Assembly (NCBI GenBank): GCA_026770585.1
Contig: MU646483.1
Coordinates: 438,783 to 453,699 of the forward strand
Length of the DNA stretch: 14,917 nt
Direction of reading: 5' to 3'
DNA from: Baffinella frigidus
Lineage: Eukaryota > Cryptophyceae > Cryptomonadales > Baffinellaceae
Shown here: piece by piece, positions 6,965-12,559 of the stretch
How positions within the stretch are numbered: position 1 is the first letter of the stretch
Layout: each line of letters opens with the position of its first letter
Notes under the pieces: model-generated
The model's input: only the letters and a program-made list of their open reading frames with translations
The model's database searches: none
What the model was told of the DNA's origin: nothing
Made by a program: the position numbers and the translations under genes

Positions 6965-7955
6965 GGTGGGGGTGGCCTCTTCGGTGGGCTGTTCGGGGGT
7001 GGTGGCAAGAAGGACGAGAACGCCGATGTCGAGGACGCGATCGACGGTAATTCCCGAAGCGTTGTATTTTGGGGGGCGGAAATTCCCGAAGCGTTGTCTT
7101 TGGACGGCGGTCATTCCCGAAGCGTTTTCGTTTGAGGACGGCAATTCCCAAAAAGTTGTGTTTTTAGGACGGTAATTCCCGAAGCGGTGTCTTTCGAGGA
7201 CGTGACGGTGTCTTCGAGATGCCGCAAGAGGGCCACGTCCAGAGTGCGGCACAGGGGATCTTATCACCAGCCCTGGGAGTTGGCTCAAATTGTGGTCTGG
7301 AGTTTGAGCCATTTTACCTTACAGCGGGGTCGATTCGACCCCGCTACAACTTAAGAAGTCGCAATGTTGGTGCAAAATTGTCTTTTGTGATTTTTGTTCC
7401 AGGCCACAATTTGAGCCACCTCCAAGGGCTAGTGTCATGCATGGATGCTTTTCTGGACGAGGCCGCTGGCTTGATCCGAAAGAGATTCGCTGTTTCATAG
7501 ATTTGCTGTTTCCTCACAGATTAACTGTTTCGGAGATTCGCTGTTTCGCAAGGGATTCACTGTTTCCCAAAACCGTGAATCTCTTTCGGATTTACGAGGC
7601 CAGCTACAGCCCAAAGCCCCCACTAGGGTGGAAGTGCTGTCTTAATTTAGAGGGATCGGTGTGAACCCCGTACCCCTAAACCCTACACCCTACACCCTAG
7701 CTCCTTCACTATTTTTTTGCCCGAACCCTAAACCCTAAACCCTATCCCTCAAGTGCCCATAGGGTGGATATTCACTGTAACTCGCCCTAGGCAGGTCCTA
7801 GGGCCCTACCGTAGGGCGTATGAGCCTACTGGTCACTTAAGGGATACCCTCAACCCGAAACCCCAAACCTGAAAACAGACTGGAAGGAGATCGGGTTCGA
7901 CATTGACGCGGTGATCAAGGCCGAGGAGGAGGCCAAGAAGAAGGACAAGAAGTGA
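6965..7955 (+). CDS. Spliced gene, C-terminal two exons (6965-7046, 7879-7955); product unknown
   Basis: The call rests on two matching exons. The first follows a strong acceptor (pyrimidine tract 6942-6960, then GCAG ending at 6964) and reads GGGGLFGGLFGGGGKK, then DENADVEDAID. It stops after the first base of a codon at G|GTAATT (donor at 7047). The second follows ACAG (to 7878), completes that codon as Asp, reads WKEIGFDIDAVIKAEEEA and KKKDKK, and ends at TGA 7953-7955. The phases agree (27 codons + 1 base; 2 bases + 24 codons + stop), and both parts read as a soluble, charged C-terminus. Known exons give 52 residues. The N-terminal part is missing and must lie upstream, possibly from 4301. 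I recognise no family: the Gly-Leu-Phe-rich stretch looks like a flexible linker and the Glu/Lys tail like a basic-acidic helix. The 832-bp intron is packed with repeats and transposon relics. The alternative, that both exons are chance, is made unlikely by the phase match and the clean stop. Confidence 0.62.
7041..7205 (+). repeat. 31-bp tandem repeat that includes the 5' splice site
   Basis: Five units with TTCCCGAAGC (unit 4: TTCCCAAAAA) at 7051, 7083, 7114, 7145 and 7176, giving a period of 31-32 bp. Each starts with a form of GGACGGTAATTCCCGAAGCG and ends in a T-rich stretch. Unit 1 straddles the exon/intron border at 7046/7047. Unit 5 restores the same GACG|GTAATTCC sequence, a possible duplicate donor 126 bp downstream. 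Confidence 0.85.
7265..7434. mobile_element. Foldback/MITE-like element with 36-nt inverted ends
   Basis: The 36-nt arms 7265-7300 and 7399-7434 are inverted repeats with four mismatches (shared core GGCTCAAATTGTGG/CCACAATTTGAGCC). A perfect 21-nt palindrome, GCGGGGTCGA-T-TCGACCCCGC, lies inside at ~7325-7345. It is 170 bp with no coding. I saw no second copy in the window, so mobility is inferred from shape only. Confidence 0.65.
7475..7590. repeat. Small element: 14-bp inverted ends around a ~19-bp tandem repeat
   Basis: TCCGAAAGAGATTC (7475-7488) and GAATCTCTTTCGGA (7577-7590) are perfect inverted ends. Between them are five degenerate copies of AGATTCGCTGTTTC, the first overlapping the left end. 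A tandem repeat closed by an inverted copy of its own start is unusual. Confidence 0.75.
7671..7745 (+). repeat. Short telomeric repeats, C-strand orientation
   Basis: CCCTAAACCCTACACCCTAC (7674-7693) and, after a 30-bp interruption, CCCTAAACCCTAAACCCTA. They lie inside the 832-bp intron and abut MITE family B copy 2. A further degenerate bit is at 7852-7870. Confidence 0.8.
7742..7848. mobile_element. MITE family B, copy 2
   Basis: Ends CTATCCCTCAAGTGCCC and GGTCACTTAAGGGATACC are inverted repeats. The core CCTAGGCAGGTCCTAGGGCC followed by CTACCGTAGGGCGTATGAG matches the reverse complement of 1117-1165. The element lies in the intron 30 bp upstream of the terminal exon's acceptor. Confidence 0.68.
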
Positions 7956-8110
7956 GCGTCAACTTAGAATAGTCAACTTGAGAACCGCCAACTTTCCTCG
8001 GGACTCCGAGGCGGGTCCCGAGGTGTCCCTAGTGAGGCAGAGCTAAGACCTCGATTTGATCAACTTGAGAAGAGTCGGCCAACCCGAGTGAGGCAGAGCT
8101 AGGACGTTTC
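7956..8110 (-). repeat. Dispersed repeat D, two minus-strand copies downstream of the stop
   Basis: Two adjacent reverse-complement copies: 7962-8051 (gtcaacttgagaaccgcca ... gaggcagagctaagacc) and 8056-8101 (gatcaacttgagaagagtcg, 'cgagtgaggcagagctagg'). They begin 6-10 bp after the TGA of the spliced gene and so would form its 3' untranslated region. The first copy includes a CGGGACTCCGAGGCGGGTCC GC-rich stem. Confidence 0.7.
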
Positions 8111-8115
8111 CGAGG

Positions 8116-8197
8116 ACGTGACAGGTTGCGAGCCTCAGACTGGTGAGTCTCATTCGTGGGTGACAGGTTGTGAGGCTCTTGAGTCTCGTTCGCGGGT
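8116..8197. repeat. Two-copy tandem repeat, ~43-bp period
   Basis: GTGACAGGTTGCGAGCCTCA, then GACTGGTGAGTCTCATTCG, is repeated as TGACAGGTTGTGAGGCTC, then TTGAGTCTCGTTCG. A TAAATAAATAATC stretch follows. Downstream, TGCAGGTTYTTGTACATGT occurs twice (8248-8266 and 8354-8372). No gene is seen in 8198-8398. Confidence 0.75.
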
Positions 8198-8398
8198 AAA
8201 TAAATAATCTAATCGCGCGGCCAGTGGATTCCGATCTCCTGGGATTCGTGCAGGTTCTTGTACATGTCCTTTCAGAAGGATTGGTGGGCCTGGCACTGAA
8301 ATTACATGTGGCTCTAGGCGGCATCGCTCATCGCCCGTTAGAGTCGCTTTACTGTGCAGGTTTTTGTACATGTAGGACCCTAGCTAGTGCGTGTCTTT

Positions 8399-8530
8399 CC
8401 AGGGGTTACATGCACTCGAAATTCACAACACGCACCGCCCCTGGGGTGGTCCTTTGCACCCAGGACTAGCCCGACCGTAGGACCGTGGGACCGAAGGGCG
8501 GTGCGTGTCCTTGATTTCGAGTAACCCCTG
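8399..8530. mobile_element. MITE family A', diverged copy
   Basis: Ends CCAGGGGTTACATGCACTCG and CGAGTAACCCCTG and inner arms ACACGCACCGCCCC/GGGCGGTGCGTGT match the 5446-5565 element. The core differs (GACCGTAGGACC). The terminal TA is lost on both sides, so this is an older or imperfect copy. Confidence 0.72.
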
Positions 8531-8574
8531 TTCTGTGAGTGTCTCCGCGACGCTCGGGGTCTGCTGCGACCTCC

Positions 8575-8695
8575 TACAGGGGTGCCTCGTCCATAAAACT
8601 GCCTTATCCGAGGGCCCTACAGTAGGCCTATGTCTATAGCCCTGCGGTGGTCCTAGGGGGGGGGGGCGCTTTCTTATGAGCGAGGTACCCCTGTA
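8575..8695. mobile_element. MITE family A, complete copy at the start of repeat D
   Basis: 121 bp from TACAGGGGTGCCTCGTCCAT to ATGAGCGAGGTACCCCTGTA. The right flank TA-GCTCTGTCTCACTCGG is the start of dispersed repeat D, so the insertion used the same TA of the repeat as the 6636-6760 copy. A run of about 11 G lies in the right half. Confidence 0.87.
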
Positions 8696-8815
8696 GCTCT
8701 GTCTCACTCGGGTTAGCCGTCAACTATTCTCAAGTTGACACTCTTGGGACACGGTACAAATCCGTTTGAAGCGGGAAAGAGCCCGGGCTCACCAAATTGG
8801 CCAGCCCGAGAAGAC
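8696..8815 (+). repeat. Dispersed repeat D, plus-strand copy
   Basis: GCTCTGTCTCACTCGGGTTA, then 'caactattctcaagttgaca', 'cggtacaaatccgtttga' and the tail GGGAAAGAGCCCGGGCTCACC shared with 4660-4680. This is one of the most complete copies. Confidence 0.78.
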
Positions 8816-8888
8816 TTGAACGGCTAGAAGTTGAAGTACTGACGACCTTTATTAATACACCCAACGCCACTACTTTTTACGCCTCAAG

Positions 8889-9010
8889 TGCAGGGTTACC
8901 TCGCTCACAAGAAAACGCCCCCGCCTTGGACCATACAGTGGGCCTATGTCTAGGGCCCTATGGTGGTCCTAAGGGGGGGGGCAGTTTCTTATGAGCGATG
9001 TACCCCCGTA
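8889..9010. mobile_element. MITE family A, complete copy
   Basis: Inverted ends TGCAGGGTTACCTCGCTCAC and TTATGAGCGATGTACCCCCG-TA, with a core as in the other copies (CAGTGGGCCTATGTCTAGGG). It directly abuts the outer edge of the large inverted repeat. Confidence 0.83.
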
Positions 9011-9047
9011 GGGCAGGGCGCTTTCGTATGAGCGAGGTACCCTTGTA
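9011..9047. mobile_element. MITE family A, single-end fragment at the arm border
   Basis: GGGCAGGGCGCTTTCGTATG followed by AGCGAGGTACCCTTGTA is a MITE right end without its left half, directly after a complete MITE. Its mirror partner is the MITE end at 11792-11826. Confidence 0.75.
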
Positions 9048-9116
9048 CGTTTCACGCGTGAAGTAGAAAGTGCGCACGACATGCCATCCCGGATTTTGTG
9101 TTTGTATTGATGTCCA

Positions 9117-9160
9117 ATACATGGTTACCTCGCTCATAAGGAGGCGCCCCCTACTAGGAC
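9117..9160. mobile_element. MITE family A, single-end fragment (left arm)
   Basis: ATACATGGTTACCTCGCTCA continues as TAAGGAGGCGCCCCC and CTAGGACC and then loses similarity. The mirror copy is at 11682-11720, so truncation predates the inverted duplication. Confidence 0.75.
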
Positions 9161-9341
9161 CCTGCCCACAGCCCGCCCTGCTGTCCTCATCGCCGCCCAG
9201 GGTCCCACCTGCTCTCTCTGAGAGGACGCCAGATGTATTCCCGTGAATAGTCACTCCTACTTGGCTAATTTCCGGCTACTTGTGACTACTTCTGAGTTAC
9301 TAAGTGGACTTTGGCCCGTCTCACTCTTGGTCCTTCCTCCT

Positions 9342-9467
9342 TACAGGGTTACCTTGCTCATAAGATAAGAAAACGTCAAACCCCTAGGTCCACCAAAGGG
9401 CCCTAGGCATGGTCCCACTGCAGGGTCCTAGGGGGGGGCGTTTTCTTATGAGCGAGGTACCCCTGTA
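9342..9467. mobile_element. MITE family A, complete copy (left arm)
   Basis: 126 bp from TACAGGGTTACCTTGCTCAT to GCGAGGTACCCCTGTA, with a short duplication (ATAAGATAAG) in the left end. It is the mirror counterpart of 11362-11489, so the insertion came before the arm duplication. The two copies have since diverged. Confidence 0.87.
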
Positions 9468-9618
9468 CTCCGCCCCGCCCCGCCCCGCCCTGCGCCTCAC
9501 CTCCTCCGCCACGCCTACGCCAAGCAGCCAGGGCTCCCTGGCTTCTTGTGGCTACTGAGTTACTAAGTGGACCTCCCCACACCGCGTTACTAGGACCTAC
9601 GGGACCTAAAGGAGGTAT

Positions 9619-10341
9619 TCAGGAAGAGCCCATGTGCCTCTCCTCAAAGTGCGCATCGAAATGTTTCCGGAGGAGGCGCGCGTCGCACCCCGGGCACGGG
9701 CACGCAAATCGCTGGTGCTCGCACCTCGCGCGGTGGGTGTTCATAAAAAGGGGTGGCATTCGTTCGAAGCAGCCCTCGCTTGCAGTCGCTGCATTCGACC
9801 TTGCGCTTGCCGCATACCGCATCGTGCTCAGGTGCATCCTTCCGAAGCGGTGACTGCGTGCAGCCCTTGTCCACTGGCATTCCCCCAGGTGCGCACCCAG
9901 GCCCCCCACCGTGCCCTTCCACCCGCACCCCGCGGCCGTCGTGGAGGCAGCTGGCGCGAGCTTGGCGCGCTTCGCCGCGGAGGGCCCTACTGTCTCGTTC
10001 TCCTCCTCCCCCGTGACATGCCGGCAACGGAAATTGTTGATCATGTTCTCCGCCGTGCGGTTGGGCACCAACGCATTGGTCCACGAGATGTGTTGCCGAC
10101 AGGTCGGACACCGCCTCTGCGTGCGAAGCGCTTTGGTGAGGCAAGACTGGCAGAAGCTGTGCCCCTCCCGACAGCCGCTCGCAGGCTTGACCATCACCCC
10201 GAGGCACACACTGCAGACGCAGTCCTCGCACTTGGCCTCGAGCCAGTCCGGGTCGATGAAGGGAGGTTCAGGCGAGTCGTTCGCATCGCTCTCGTCCTCT
10301 TCCGAGGACGACTCGGGGAAGGCATATTCTCCCCACGGCAT
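9619..10341 (-). CDS. RING/TRAF-type zinc-finger protein, left copy (240 aa), probable E3 ubiquitin ligase
   Basis: Single-exon gene, ATG at 10341-10339, stop TGA at 9621-9619. An acidic Ser/Glu/Asp-rich N-terminus (residues ~5-30) precedes a C3HC4 RING finger (C43, C46, C57, H61, C64, C67, C78, C81), expected to bind an E2 and promote ubiquitin transfer. A linker with a basic patch (AAKRAK, ~122-127) leads to TRAF-type zinc fingers that probably bind substrates or partners. The protein matches the right copy except around residues 159-190. There a 91-bp extra block (about 9776-9866) and a missing 19 bp replace PVKCPNK with about 31 residues lacking the finger's Cys pair. Read in another frame, the extra block encodes EHDAVCGKRKVECSDCKRG, itself TRAF-finger-like. 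The last finger and C-terminus (ERHMGSS) are the same in both copies. The gene is head-to-head with its twin across a 218-bp region. Confidence 0.87.
   Translation of the reverse strand: MPWGEYAFPESSSEEDESDANDSPEPPFIDPDWLEAKCEDCVCSVCLGVMVKPASGCREGHSFCQSCLTKALRTQRRCPTCRQHISWTNALVPNRTAENMINNFRCRHVTGEEENETVGPSAAKRAKLAPAASTTAAGCGWKGTVGGLGAHLGECQWTRAARSHRFGRMHLSTMRYAASARSNAATASEGCFERMPPLFMNTHRARCEHQRFACPCPGCDARLLRKHFDAHFEERHMGSS
9776..9866 (-). other. 91-bp block present only in the left RING copy
   Basis: Bounded by direct GGGCTGC repeats on the minus strand (plus-strand GCAGCCC at 9769-9775 and 9860-9866, exactly 91 bp apart). Removing one unit recreates the right-copy junction AAGGGCTGCTTCGAACG. 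The block has a TRAF-finger reading in a frame other than the gene's. Confidence 0.85.
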
Positions 10342-10559
10342 CGTGGGTGGTGTTTTGGTTGGGTCGGTTTGGCGGTGTTTGCTCGCTCCTCAAATGCTAA
10401 ATTTAGATTTCGCGAACGAAGTTTTGACTTTTGACCGACGGCCACGCAAACTTCGTTCGCGAAATCTAAATTTAGCAGTTCAGCTCGTCCCTGTCGTTGT
10501 TTCTCTAGGCGGGGAACAGCAAACACCGCCAAACCGACCCAACCAAAACACCACCCACG
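10342..10559. promoter_or_regulatory. Shared divergent upstream region of the two RING genes
   Basis: 218 bp separate the two start codons. The ~42 bp next to each ATG are mirror images (CAAACACCGCC...CCACCCACG-ATG), so the two genes share proximal upstream sequence and a favourable A at -3. The central 134 bp (10384-10517) are not symmetric except for a 27-bp inverted repeat. A bidirectional promoter is the natural inference; I see no TATA box. Confidence 0.6.
10395..10477. repeat. Perfect 27-bp inverted repeat with 29-nt loop
   Basis: Arms 10395-10421 and 10451-10477 are exact reverse complements (TGCTAAATTTAGATTTCGCG + AACGAAG). The loop contains TTTTGACTTTTGACCGACG. It sits near, but not exactly at, the palindrome centre: 11 bp of unmatched sequence on the left and 40 bp on the right. 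Confidence 0.92.
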
Positions 10560-11210
10560 ATGCCGTGGGGAGAATATGCCTTCCCCGAGTCGTCCTCGGA
10601 AGAGGACGAGAGCGATGCGAACGACTCGCCTGAACCTCCCTTCATCGACCCGGACTGGCTCGAGGCCAAGTGCGAGGACTGCGTCTGCAGTGTGTGCCTC
10701 GGGGTGATGGTCAAGCCTGCGAGCGGCTGTCGGGAGGGGCACAGCTTCTGCCAGTCTTGCCTCACCAAAGCGCTTCGCACGCAGAGGCGGTGTCCGACCT
10801 GTCGGCAACACATCTCGTGGACCAATGCGTTGGTGCCCAACCGCACGGCGGAGAACATGATCAACAATTTCCGTTGCCGGCATGTCACGGGGGAGGAGGA
10901 GAACGAGACAGTAGGGCCCTCCGCGGCGAAGCGCGCCAAGCTCGCGCCAGCTGCCTCCACGACGGCCGCGGGGTGCGGGTGGAAGGGCACGGTGGGGGGC
11001 CTGGGTGCGCACCTGGGGGAATGCCAGTGGACGCCGGTGAAGTGCCCCAACAAGGGCTGCTTCGAACGAATGCCACCCCTTTTTATGAACACCCACCGCG
11101 CGAGGTGCGAGCACCAGCGATTTGCGTGCCCGTGCCCGGGGTGCGACGCGCGCCTCCTCCGGAAACATTTCGATGCGCACTTTGAGGAGAGGCACATGGG
11201 CTCTTCCTGA
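10560..11210 (+). CDS. RING/TRAF-type zinc-finger protein, right copy (216 aa), probable E3 ubiquitin ligase
   Basis: Single-exon gene from ATG 10560 to TGA 11208-11210. Acidic serine-rich N-terminus (~5-30), C3HC4 RING (C43-x2-C46, C57-x3-H61, C64-x2-C67, C78-x2-C81), a linker with a basic patch (~122-127), then regular TRAF-type fingers. Candidate zinc ligands are C139, H151 and C155; C162, C167, H179 and C183; and C190, C195 and the His cluster at 203-211. Order and spacing resemble RING-TRAF-type E3 ligases that use the RING for E2 binding and the TRAF fingers for recognition or oligomerisation. It lacks a C-terminal MATH/TRAF domain and is short. In this copy the finger after CGWKG is intact and in frame, so it is the better candidate for the ancestral or functional form. 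Long antisense frames across the gene are shadows of its GC-rich codon use. Confidence 0.92.
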   Translation: MPWGEYAFPESSSEEDESDANDSPEPPFIDPDWLEAKCEDCVCSVCLGVMVKPASGCREGHSFCQSCLTKALRTQRRCPTCRQHISWTNALVPNRTAENMINNFRCRHVTGEEENETVGPSAAKRAKLAPAASTTAAGCGWKGTVGGLGAHLGECQWTPVKCPNKGCFERMPPLFMNTHRARCEHQRFACPCPGCDARLLRKHFDAHFEERHMGSS

Positions 11211-11361
11211 ATACCTCCTTTAGGTCCCGTAGGTCCTAGTAACGCGGTGTGGGGAGGTCCACTTAGTAACTCAGTAGCCACAAGAAGCCAGGGAGCCCTG
11301 GCTGCTTGGCGTAGGCGTGGCGGAGGAGGTGAGGCGCAGGGCGGGGCGGGGCGGGGCGGAG

Positions 11362-11489
11362 TACAGGGGTACCTCGCTCATAAGAAAACGCCCCCCCCGA
11401 AGACCCTACAGAAGGCCTATGCCTAGGGCCCTACATGTTTGGTAGTCCTAGGGGGGGGGGCGTTTTCTTATGAGCGAGGTAACCCTGTA
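11362..11489. mobile_element. MITE family A, complete copy (right arm)
   Basis: 128 bp from TACAGGGGTACCTCGCTCAT to ATGAGCGAGGTAACCCTGTA, orthologous to 9342-9467. The core carries an extra ATGTTT and a run of about 10 G. Confidence 0.87.
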
Positions 11490-11681
11490 AGGAGGAAGGG
11501 AAAAGAGTGAGACGGACCGCATGGCAAGGTCCACTTCGTAAATCATAAGTAGTCATAAGTAGCCGGAGATTAGCCAAGTAGGAGTGACTATTCACGGGAA
11601 TACATCTGGCGTCCTCTCAGAGAGAGCAGGTGGGCCCCTGGGCGGCGATGAGGACAGCAGGGCCGGCTGTGGGTGGGGGCC

Positions 11682-11720
11682 TAGGAGGGGGCGCCTCCTT
11701 ATGAGAGAGGTAACCATGTA
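11682..11720. mobile_element. MITE family A, single-end fragment (right arm)
   Basis: CTAGGAGGGGGCGCCTCCTT followed by ATGAGAGAGGTAACCATGT mirrors 9117-9160. The palindromic GGGGGCGCCTCC lies at its inner end. Confidence 0.75.
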
Positions 11721-11791
11721 TTGGACTTCAATAAAAACACAAAATCCGGGATGGCATGTCGTGCGCACTGTCTACTTCACGCGTGAAAAAT

Positions 11792-11890
11792 ACATGAGTG
11801 CCTCGCTCACAAGAAACCGCCCGCTTCTACACTACAGCAGGACGATGCTTGTGGCCCTACAGGGGTACCTCGTCTACAAGAAAACGCACA
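11792..11890. mobile_element. Nested MITE family A fragments
   Basis: TACATGAGTGCCTCGCTCAC starts a degraded MITE whose core (CACTACAGCAGG..GATGC..GGCCC) runs to 11857. A second left end (TACAGGGGTACCTCGTCTAC) begins at the core's CCC-TA. This fits a second MITE landing on a TA inside the first. Neither has its right end. Confidence 0.7.
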
Positions 11891-12130
11891 TCATAGAGTG
11901 GCCAACGAGAACCCATCAACCAGTCTCATCACTACCTTTGTTTTGTTAAAAACTGAAACTGGCAGGGGTGTGGGGTACGAGTTTTAAAGGTCACAATTAC
12001 TTTCTTCCCTTCCACGAACGAAGCGCAAATGGCCGTACCTCAGTGGAATGTTTGCCATTTGTATCATGTTCAAATGTTCTGGACTCTCCCTAGGACACTC
12101 TCACCAACTTTGCCCCCAGGACTTTTATTT
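11891..12130. other. No gene recognised
   Basis: Unique-looking sequence. An ATG at 12029 opens a 145-codon frame that runs into the following minisatellite. The first ~45 residues match no family I know, so I do not call a gene. Confidence 0.45.
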
Positions 12131-12420
12131 GGAAATTCAATCAAGACGACTAGGGATTCAGTGAGAACAACTCAGAATTCACGTAGGACGACTTACGATT
12201 CCATCAAAGCGACTTGGTTTTGTGTAAGTGTGTACAGTGTGAAGACTCAGGACTCAGTCAGTATCACTAAGGATTCGCCCAGAAAGACTCAGGATCCGCC
12301 CAGAAAACTCAAGATTCAGTCAAAAAAACTCAGGATCCATCCAAAAAAACTCAGGATTCGCCCAGAAAGACTCAGGATTCGCCCAGAGGGACTCAGAATT
12401 CACTCAGAGGGACTCGGGAG
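12131..12420 (+). repeat. 21-bp minisatellite, ACTCAGGATTCGCCCAGAA type
   Basis: About a dozen units of 20-21 bp with alternating GATTC/GATCC cores, interrupted at 12205-12245. In the 21-bp units one frame gives a heptapeptide (KTQDSPR-like). A 20-bp unit near 12300 shifts the frame, after which it reads LRI(R/H)PE-like. The shift without frame maintenance argues against selection on a protein. Confidence 0.8.
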
Positions 12421-12463
12421 AGAGTTTACAAGTACCCTGTGCAGTGAAACACCCATTTCCCGC

Positions 12464-12507
12464 TAAAAACTGGTGTTTTGACCAAAAACTGTCTGAAACC
12501 AGTTTTA
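12464..12507. repeat. Inverted repeat with AAAAACTG motifs
   Basis: TAAAAACTGGT (12464-12474) faces ACCAGTTTTA (12498-12507). Two further AAAAACTG copies lie at about 12484 and 12522, and one occurs at 11948. No function is evident. Confidence 0.55.
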
Positions 12508-12559
12508 TGGGTTGCCGAGCTTAAAAACTGAAGAGTCACTTTCACCTCGGCCCAACTAA

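Larger units (their letters stand above)
9011..10383. repeat. Large inverted repeat, left arm
   Basis: This segment is the reverse complement of 10518-11826. It holds, from outside in, a MITE end, a 40-bp MITE fragment, a full MITE, a (CGCCCC)n tract and the minus-strand RING gene. From the 9342-9467 MITE inward the arms look identical by eye apart from the coding indel. Outside it substitutions and small indels are frequent. A direct repeat (GAGTTACTAAGTGGAC at ~9294 and ~9557) flanks the MITE in this arm. Confidence 0.92.
10518..11826. repeat. Large inverted repeat, right arm
   Basis: Mirror image of 9011-10383, with the plus-strand RING gene, a (GGGGC)n tract at 11339-11360, a MITE and MITE fragments in the same order. 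The unequal central spacer, the 91/19-bp gene difference and the diverged outer part show that the arms have separate histories. Confidence 0.92.

Noticed and set aside
7041-7205. CRISPR array (31-bp regular repeats)
   Set aside because: Units are directly adjacent and diverged, without unique spacers. The context is eukaryotic and intronic.
9644-10231. 195-codon minus-strand frame in the left RING gene
   Set aside because: Alternate frame of the real gene. Only its short extra-finger block is meaningful and is reported as a finding.
10194-11195. 333-codon minus-strand open frame across the right RING gene and the spacer
   Set aside because: It is antisense to the RING gene, reads Arg/Ala/Pro-rich low-complexity protein, and the same shadow occurs over the left copy (9634-10434). 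GC-rich codon bias explains it.
9011-11826. Palindrome as a chimeric-read or missed-adapter artefact
   Set aside because: Such artefacts give arms identical apart from read error. Here the arms differ by a 91-bp and a 19-bp indel, by many outer substitutions and by unequal central spacers. It remains worth confirming with spanning reads.
12029-12466. 145-codon plus-strand frame
   Set aside because: Most of it is the 21-bp minisatellite with an internal frame change; the N-terminal part has no recognisable domain.
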